This document shows, one piece after another, positions 49,918-57,191 of a stretch of 64,000 nucleotides of DNA. The translations under genes and the position numbers were made by a program. The first letter of the stretch is position 1. Each line of letters opens with the position of its first letter. The notes beneath the pieces are model-generated. The model saw only the letters and a list, made by a program, of their open reading frames with translations, did no database searches and had not been told where the DNA came from. This DNA comes from Euglena gracilis (Eukaryota; Euglenida; Euglenophyceae; Euglenales), in contig CP154956.1 in NCBI GenBank assembly GCA_039621445.1, positions 94,740,406 through 94,804,405 on the forward strand, read 5' to 3'.

Positions 49918-52900
49918 CAGGCTGCTGTCCCAGGGTGGTCCAGGACAGGGTTTTTTTTTTTAAGACTGGGGGTTCCCCCCGGTGGGGGGGGGGTCCCAGG
50001 GACCCACTCTTTCCCCGAAAATGGCCAAAAATCGCGAAAAATGCTAAAAATGGCACCTCTTCAAAAATTTTCGGCGCCAAAGGCACCGAAAAGCATACCA
50101 CACCACCCCCTGGGGGGACCCCCGGGGGAGGGGGGGGGGCTCGGCCGGACCCCCGGGTCCAAGACTAAAAAAAACCCCTGGTCCGGGAGGGAAATTGTCC
50201 TCAACTGTCACACAGAAAAGCAGGGGGGAAATCGCAGGGGAAAAAACTGTCGATTTGCGGCATGGAATGATGGGACCTGTGGCTCGGACCTGAAACCGGG
50301 GAAACAAACAAAAAGGCTACCTGTGTGGTCACAGCTGTGTGACCAAACCAGGTGTTTCACTCCTGCCTGTCCCCTCTTTAGCAACGCAACTGTTTGCAAA
50401 CAAGGTTGAGGACGCCTTGGCAGAAATGCCCCGGGAGATGGCGAGTGGAAAGGAGGGCAAACGGAGGTTTAGTTTAGGTTTAGAGTCCGGGGGGGATCCA
50501 ATTCCGTTTATTTTGGGACACACCACAAACCAAATTAAATTAATGTTTTCGTGTGGTGCTCCCCTGGGACACACTGGCAGTGCCGTGGCTGAAATGAGAA
50601 TTCACAGGGGGGGGGGGAAGGGGACCTACAGCGCTGGAATTACACCAGAGTTGCTCACCCGGCCAGGGGGAGCAACACAAGAGCACTGGTGTAAGGGTCC
50701 CTGGCCACTCACCACACAAACTGGTCCAGAAGTGAAGTTAGCGCCGGCCGTAAACAGACAAGAAGCCTTGGTGCAACCAAGGGGTAAAGCGGCCTGGTCC
50801 CAATCCACACCGCTGAAGAACGGATGCTTCATGACCCGCTCAGCTGCTGTGTCGGCCTTGTTGACGCCCGGCAGCCCGACCCTGCCGGGCAGCAATGACC
50901 CCGCCACCCCAACCTGAACATTTCGTCGCCGGACCTGTTAACGCGGGGCACGTTGAAGCCAGGGGGCGGGTTCTTGCGGAGATATGGAAAGCATGCAGTG
51001 GGTGCGATTTGACCCACTTTGGGGACACAAATAATATAAATGTCAAAACAAGTTTTTGCAATTTTAATTTTAGGAACATAAAGATTTTGAAACATCCCAT
51101 TTGTTAGCCCCCCAAAATTGGAGTAACAACAAACCATTGATAAAATATCGATAAAAATGTGATATTTGAGTGAAAATTCTTGTCAAAAAAACATGCAATT
51201 GTCTACGTTATAAACAAACTGGGGGAAAACTCAAAAAACTTCAAATTTTGCAAATTGAAAAAGACCCATTGAAGCAAAAACTTGGCTTGCCCCCCCCCCC
51301 CCGTGCAATCGGGGTCTCCAGCCTTGGGGGTTACCAGTGGGCCGGCCCAGGACATAGCTGATTCGCTTGTCCGGGTCCTTCTCCATCAGCCCCTTGAGGA
51401 GCGAGGCGGCGGAGGGGGAGAGGGCGCTGGTCTGGAAGTTGTTGGCTGGCCTTGCCTGAGGGGGTCCGTTTTTTTTTTTTGGGAAACCAGAGCAGGACGA
51501 AGTGACACAATGGGACACGATATGGGTGTCCCGTACGACATCGTAACACGACACCACTCCGCACCACATGGCACACATCACCTCTAAGGCGTTATTTTTT
51601 AAGCGCCTTAAAACAACCTTAGAATGCCGCAAATGCGCCTTGAAAAATTTGGACAAAATGCCTCAAAATGCCTCAAAATGCCTACCCCCCCCCCCCCCCG
51701 GGAAACTGTCACCTGACAGGTTGGCCAGTGCCGGGGACCCTGACAACTTCCTATCATGACAGGTTGGTCGGTACTGAGGACCCTGACAGTTTCCCAGGCG
51801 GGACCCTGACAGGTTCTCGGGCATGACAGTTTCCCGGAGCTGGCAGCTGTGGGGGGGGGGGTGAGGGGGGTGTGAGGGGGTCGGTATAAACCCAAATGTT
51901 TTTGTTTTTGTTTGAATGTTAATAAATAATAAATAAACAAACAAATAAATAAATAAATAAAATATAAACCAGAGGATGAAAAAAGATCATAAAGATGACC
52001 TTGTCTAGATGTATGCTGTGGGGCATGAGACAATACAGTCAACGACGTTCTTTAAAATCCCAACACGTCCTGCAGGCGTTGGCGACTGGTTCGCCTTGGA
52101 AATAACTCCCTCCCCCAGGCCACTGTGACCGAAGCTGATAATGGGGACCCTAACAACTTTCAGCAAATGCAATAGGGACTGGGATGGTTCTCGGGCATGG
52201 CAGTTTCCCGGGGGGGGGGGGTAGGGAGGTAGGTGCGTGCTTTGTCGGGGAGGGCCAGGAAGGGGTCTTCATTCAGGATGTTGTGGCCATAGATTCACTT
52301 GGCGACCTCGGGGAGGGGGAACTTCCCCCCGGGCCCAAAACCCACCGACCCACCCACCCACTTTCACACGGGGGTGGGGGTTCAACCCAACCCAACCCCT
52401 TTCCAACCCCCCGGGGGGGGGGGGGCGGGGTCACACAGGTGTTAAATGAATCTATGGTCGCGGTACACGGTGGAGCCGGTCATCCCCGTGTTGGACAGGA
52501 AGGGCAGCGCCCCCGCCAGCATCTGNTAGAGGAGCACGCACATGCACCACCAGTCAGCCGCCTTCGTGTACACCCGGCGGGAGAGGACCTCGTTGCCGGG
52601 CCCCGGCCTCCCACCCATGAATGCGTGCGTGCGCGCGCGCACACACACACATAAACAAACGCGGACACACAAACACGCGCGCGCGCACACACAATACACA
52701 CGCGCGCATGCAACACAGACAGGCACACGCATGCGTTCGCATGAACGCACACACGCGTGTGCAAACACACACAAACACACACATGCACGCACGCACGCAC
52801 GCACGCACACACACATACATGCGCGCGCCTGTGTGCCGCTTGTGTGTGCTGTGGTGTGTGTGTGTTGTGTGTGTGTGTGCGCGCGCGTGCGAGGACAGCT

Positions 52901-55900
52901 ACCCACACACACCAACTGGCACCCGCACCCACCCAAGCCCACCCATCCTGAAGTCTCCACCCAAACCAACACCCTCCCACACCCACACTGAAACTCACAC
53001 CCACACCTGTCCACTGCACATACCCGCCCCCCCCCCCCCCCCCGGGCAATTGTCGCGTGACAAATCGGGCAGCACAGAGGGGGGTGACAATTTCCCGGGG
53101 TGACAATTTGGCCAGCACAGAGGGGGGTGACAATTGCCCGGGGGCGTCAATTGCCCGGGGGCGTCAATTGCCCACCCATGTAGGCCACATTAAATCCAAA
53201 TGACCAAGAACACCATCTGAAACACCAGTGAACACGCAAAAATGCAGCTATGGTTGCGATATTGTGCAGAGCATTTGGTATGTGACATTTCTCAGCATGT
53301 TGTAGCGAAATAGAGGATCAATCAAATCGTGTCGGCGAAAAGAAAGTTCACAAACATCTTCTGTGGGGGGGGGTGACAAATCGGGCAGCACGGAGGGGGG
53401 TGACAATTTCCCGGGGTGACAAATTGGCCGGCACAGCCAGGGGTGACAATTGCCCAGGGGCGTCAATTGCCCGGGGGCGTCAATTGCCCGGGGGCGTCAA
53501 TTGCCCGGGGGGGGGGGGGGGGGGATACATGGCGCTGCCGCAGGTGGGGCACACTGCAGGCCATGGCCCACACAGGAGCAATGTAATGCAGCGTCCCACA
53601 GAACGTTTGGGCCTCGGTGGAGCTCGTGGCGATGCCAAAGTCGGTCACCACCGCGTGGCGGCAGGACGCTTCCGAGCGGGCGGCGCGGGACTCGAACCCG
53701 GAGCGGGCCGCGAGGGGCTCGAACCCGGCCGGGAACAAAAAATCGCAAATCGCACCGTCAATGAATTCCGGGCATACCGGTGAACGCGTGCTGACACACA
53801 TGGCCGCGCGACCGCAGTCGCGGCGACATAAGAAAAAAACTTCGGGCCAAGGCAACCGTCCACTTTCATCTCCCCAGCTTCTTCGGGGCTGTCGAATGGT
53901 TCCATTCAGGCATTATTTTTCTTAAGGCGCCTTAAGGCACCTTAAAAAACCTGAGAAAGCCTTGAAAACCCGTAATTTTTTTTGAGAATTTCGACTTAAA
54001 AAATAATGCCTGGTTGCATTACCCTCTGCCCCACTGTCCGGCCGGCTCTCCAAGCTACCGGTCGAAATCCTGTTTTCGCAAAAAAAAATGTTGCTGTTGT
54101 GCGGGTCATGTGGTAGGGGGACTTTGGGGCATGGGTATCTTATCCGGAGGCCGCGAAACTCGTTTCCCTGCTGCTGCCATCCACCGATGTTTCTCTTTGC
54201 ACGAAATGAAAATTTTTTCCTGACAGAGCCGAAAATTTTTCGAAGTCCTCTCCAGTGGAAAAGCGTGCATCCCGGGGAAGCTCCTAAAGGATTTTGCGTG
54301 CAATTTGCGTTTTTTTGTGCTTTATTTGTGTTATTTGCGTCGCGTTTTTCGCCCCCTTTTTTGCGACGTTGAAGGTTTGTCAGGACACACCCAGCGCGGG
54401 ACAATTTGGCTAACATTTTCTCGCGGCAAATTCCTAATTTCATTGTCCCAAAAATGGTGTTTCCCCCGCGTCCCCCCCCGTCCCCCCCCTGCATCTCCCC
54501 CGCGTCCCCAGACACCCCCAAAAGCCTGGGCCTGCAAAGGCCCCCACCACCACCTCCCCCCTCCCCCCTAATTGACCGTGGCCTTTCAGAAATCTGGGGG
54601 TGAGGAGCGGCCTGCGCGGCCATCAGCGGTCAGCAGGACGTTGGTGGGCTTCAGGTCGCGGTGGATGATGTTGCGGGAGTGGAGGTACCCGACCGCCAGC
54701 ACCATCTCCGTCGCGTGCGGGCAGGCTGGCCCGCTGGTTGGGGGTGGGGATAGGGATGGAGAGACCTGAAGTTGAACGGGAATGTGCCGGGCAATGTTGC
54801 CGAGCCGGCAATGTTGCCGAGCCGGCAATGTTGCCGAGCCGGCAATGTTGCCGAGCCGGCAACGTCGCCGAGCCGGCGCGGACACCGATGACACGATCCC
54901 CAATGTGGAGGTGCACATTCTGACTTCGACTGCCACGCTGGCTTCACATGCCTGTCACCGATGGATCGGCTTCAAGAGGAACCTGACAATATCCCAAGCG
55001 TGAACCGGGCAGGATTCTCACGGATTCTTGATAAGTCGGGGGGGGGGCGGGAGGGGCAAATACTTGGACCCCGAGAAACTCGGGGACACTTCGCGACACA
55101 CGTCGGGACACTTCGCGTGGCGCCTGGGCAAAAGCGGGCCACCGCCTCCGGGACGTGGCACCACTTGTCCAGGAGGTGCTGCAGGGTGCCCCCCGGGAGG
55201 TAGTCCAGCACGAGGCACAGCTTGCTGTTGGTTGGGGGCGCAGGCGCTCCCGCTTGGGGAGGCGGGGGACTCCCAGGACACCCGGCGGACAACATTTGTT
55301 TCAGCGGCTCGTTGGGCGTCTCTCCCCTTCCTCGCCCCCAATCAGATGCCAGTAGTTCCCCCGCGCGGCCGCTCGCACCCCCCCTGGACCCCCCCCTCCC
55401 CCCACTGTGCCTAGCATAGCCATGAAAAATTTTTTGGTGAAAAAATCGCGATTTTTTGAGGCCCAAAAATGACCAAAAATGACCATTTTCGGACACAAAA
55501 TGGAAAATTTTGGGGCCGCGCGCTCTGCGCGCGGCCAAAAAAGCGGGTATTTGATCGTTGGGCACTGGGGGGGGGGTGCCCCCCCCCCTTGGGGGACAAA
55601 TTGACCTGCTTTTTTTGGAATTCACATTGCAACCGTGTCGTGGTGCATCTGTGTGTTCTCCTGCGGAGACGGGGTACCCTTGCACTCAGGATGGGTTGGT
55701 GTCACTCAAGGAGATGGAGATGGGTGGGTCAAAAAAAACCGACCCTCGGAAAACAAAAGACTGCCATCGCTCGGGGGGTGTATCCGATGGCTCCCCTATG
55801 GGCAGCTCAGTTAGATTTGAATCTGAGTGGCAGAGGGCTATTTCCGGGGTAAAGAGACCCTCTAAAACGCAGAATATCCCTTGCGTAAAACACGAAGGGC

Positions 55901-57155
55901 GGGCACGTTCAGACACGCGGTCAGAAAATGTCTGAAACAGCCCCAGAGCAATTGACCTGTGCGGTTCTCCCACTCGATAACGTACCCCCCCCCCCAACAC
56001 AAAACCAGGGTTTGAATAGTGCTTGAACTCTTAATGAGCGCGCCCCCACCCCTTCATTGACCCCCCCCCCATATAAACTGGCCCCCTCCATGGAGCTCTT
56101 TGAACTGAAATGCAAGGGTTTTTTCCCCAAAACGGAAAGCAAAAGAAAAAAAAAAAAAAAACGCTCATTTTCGGCTCAAAAACAGGTTTTCCGGGTTTGG
56201 GAGGCCAAAAAACATCGTTTCGGGCAATTTTTTTTCGATTTTTTTCGACTTTTTTTTGGCCCAAAACGGCTAAGTCTGACAGTGGAAAAAGTGTACAAAA
56301 CGGCCGTCTGGGCCGAAAAACGGCCGCATCTCACGCTAGGCGGGAGTTCTGGAAAATCAAAATAACAGTAGATAGGGCGTTCCACGGGCTTCAAATTAGG
56401 TCTCCGGACATTTCCTTTGATTTGGCTTCATGTTGGAGATATTTTGAAAATTGACATTTTTTTGGCCGAAATGGCAGAGTCCAAAGGGGGGCTTAAAAAG
56501 GGGGGCGGGCCGATCCTACCCAGTTTGGACCCCTTCGCCGTGAATAACTCGGGCCTGGCGGGGAGTTGGGGGTCAAACCCAGGTGATTTGGAAACTAGAA
56601 ATCCAGTCGCTCGCGACTAAAAAAAAATTCCGGGAACTGGGCCGGGATCATGGTGATAATCCGTCGGTTCTCCTGGTGGCCCCGACCCGGGCGGGGGCCG
56701 GGGGGGGGGGGGGGCGGGTGGGGGCGGGGGGGGATCGAGGGGGGTTTTTGCCAGGGGTAAGCTTCGCTCTTACCCTAAAGGTATCAGAGCTCAGCGACCC
56801 CCCCCCCCAAATACAAAAAACCCCAAACATAAACCCCCCCTGAGGACCTTGAAATCCCGCCCAAATATACCCCCCCCCCCCCTCCGGCGCGAAGCGCCGG
56901 AAGGAAAATTTTTTCGACAAAATCTCTCCTGAAATTGTGATTTTTGGCAGGTTTGGGAGCAATTTTGACCAAAAACATGTGAAAATTGCTCCTTCGCCCA
57001 AAAAGTGAACTTTTTGGACCCACAAGGGTGGGCGTATTTGTGATTTTGGACCGAAAGAGTGACCACTGGATCCCGCCAGGAAGTTGATTTTTTCGACCGA
57101 ATGTAACCCCCCCCCCCAAATATAAAAACCCCCTCGGGGTCTTGAAATTTCCACC

Positions 57156-57191
<36 letters not shown>

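Noticed and set aside
53680-53730. Two TCGAACCC-like boxes as tRNA T-arms (minus strand)
   Set aside because: Neither forms a 5-bp T-stem and no acceptor, D or anticodon arm can be folded around them.
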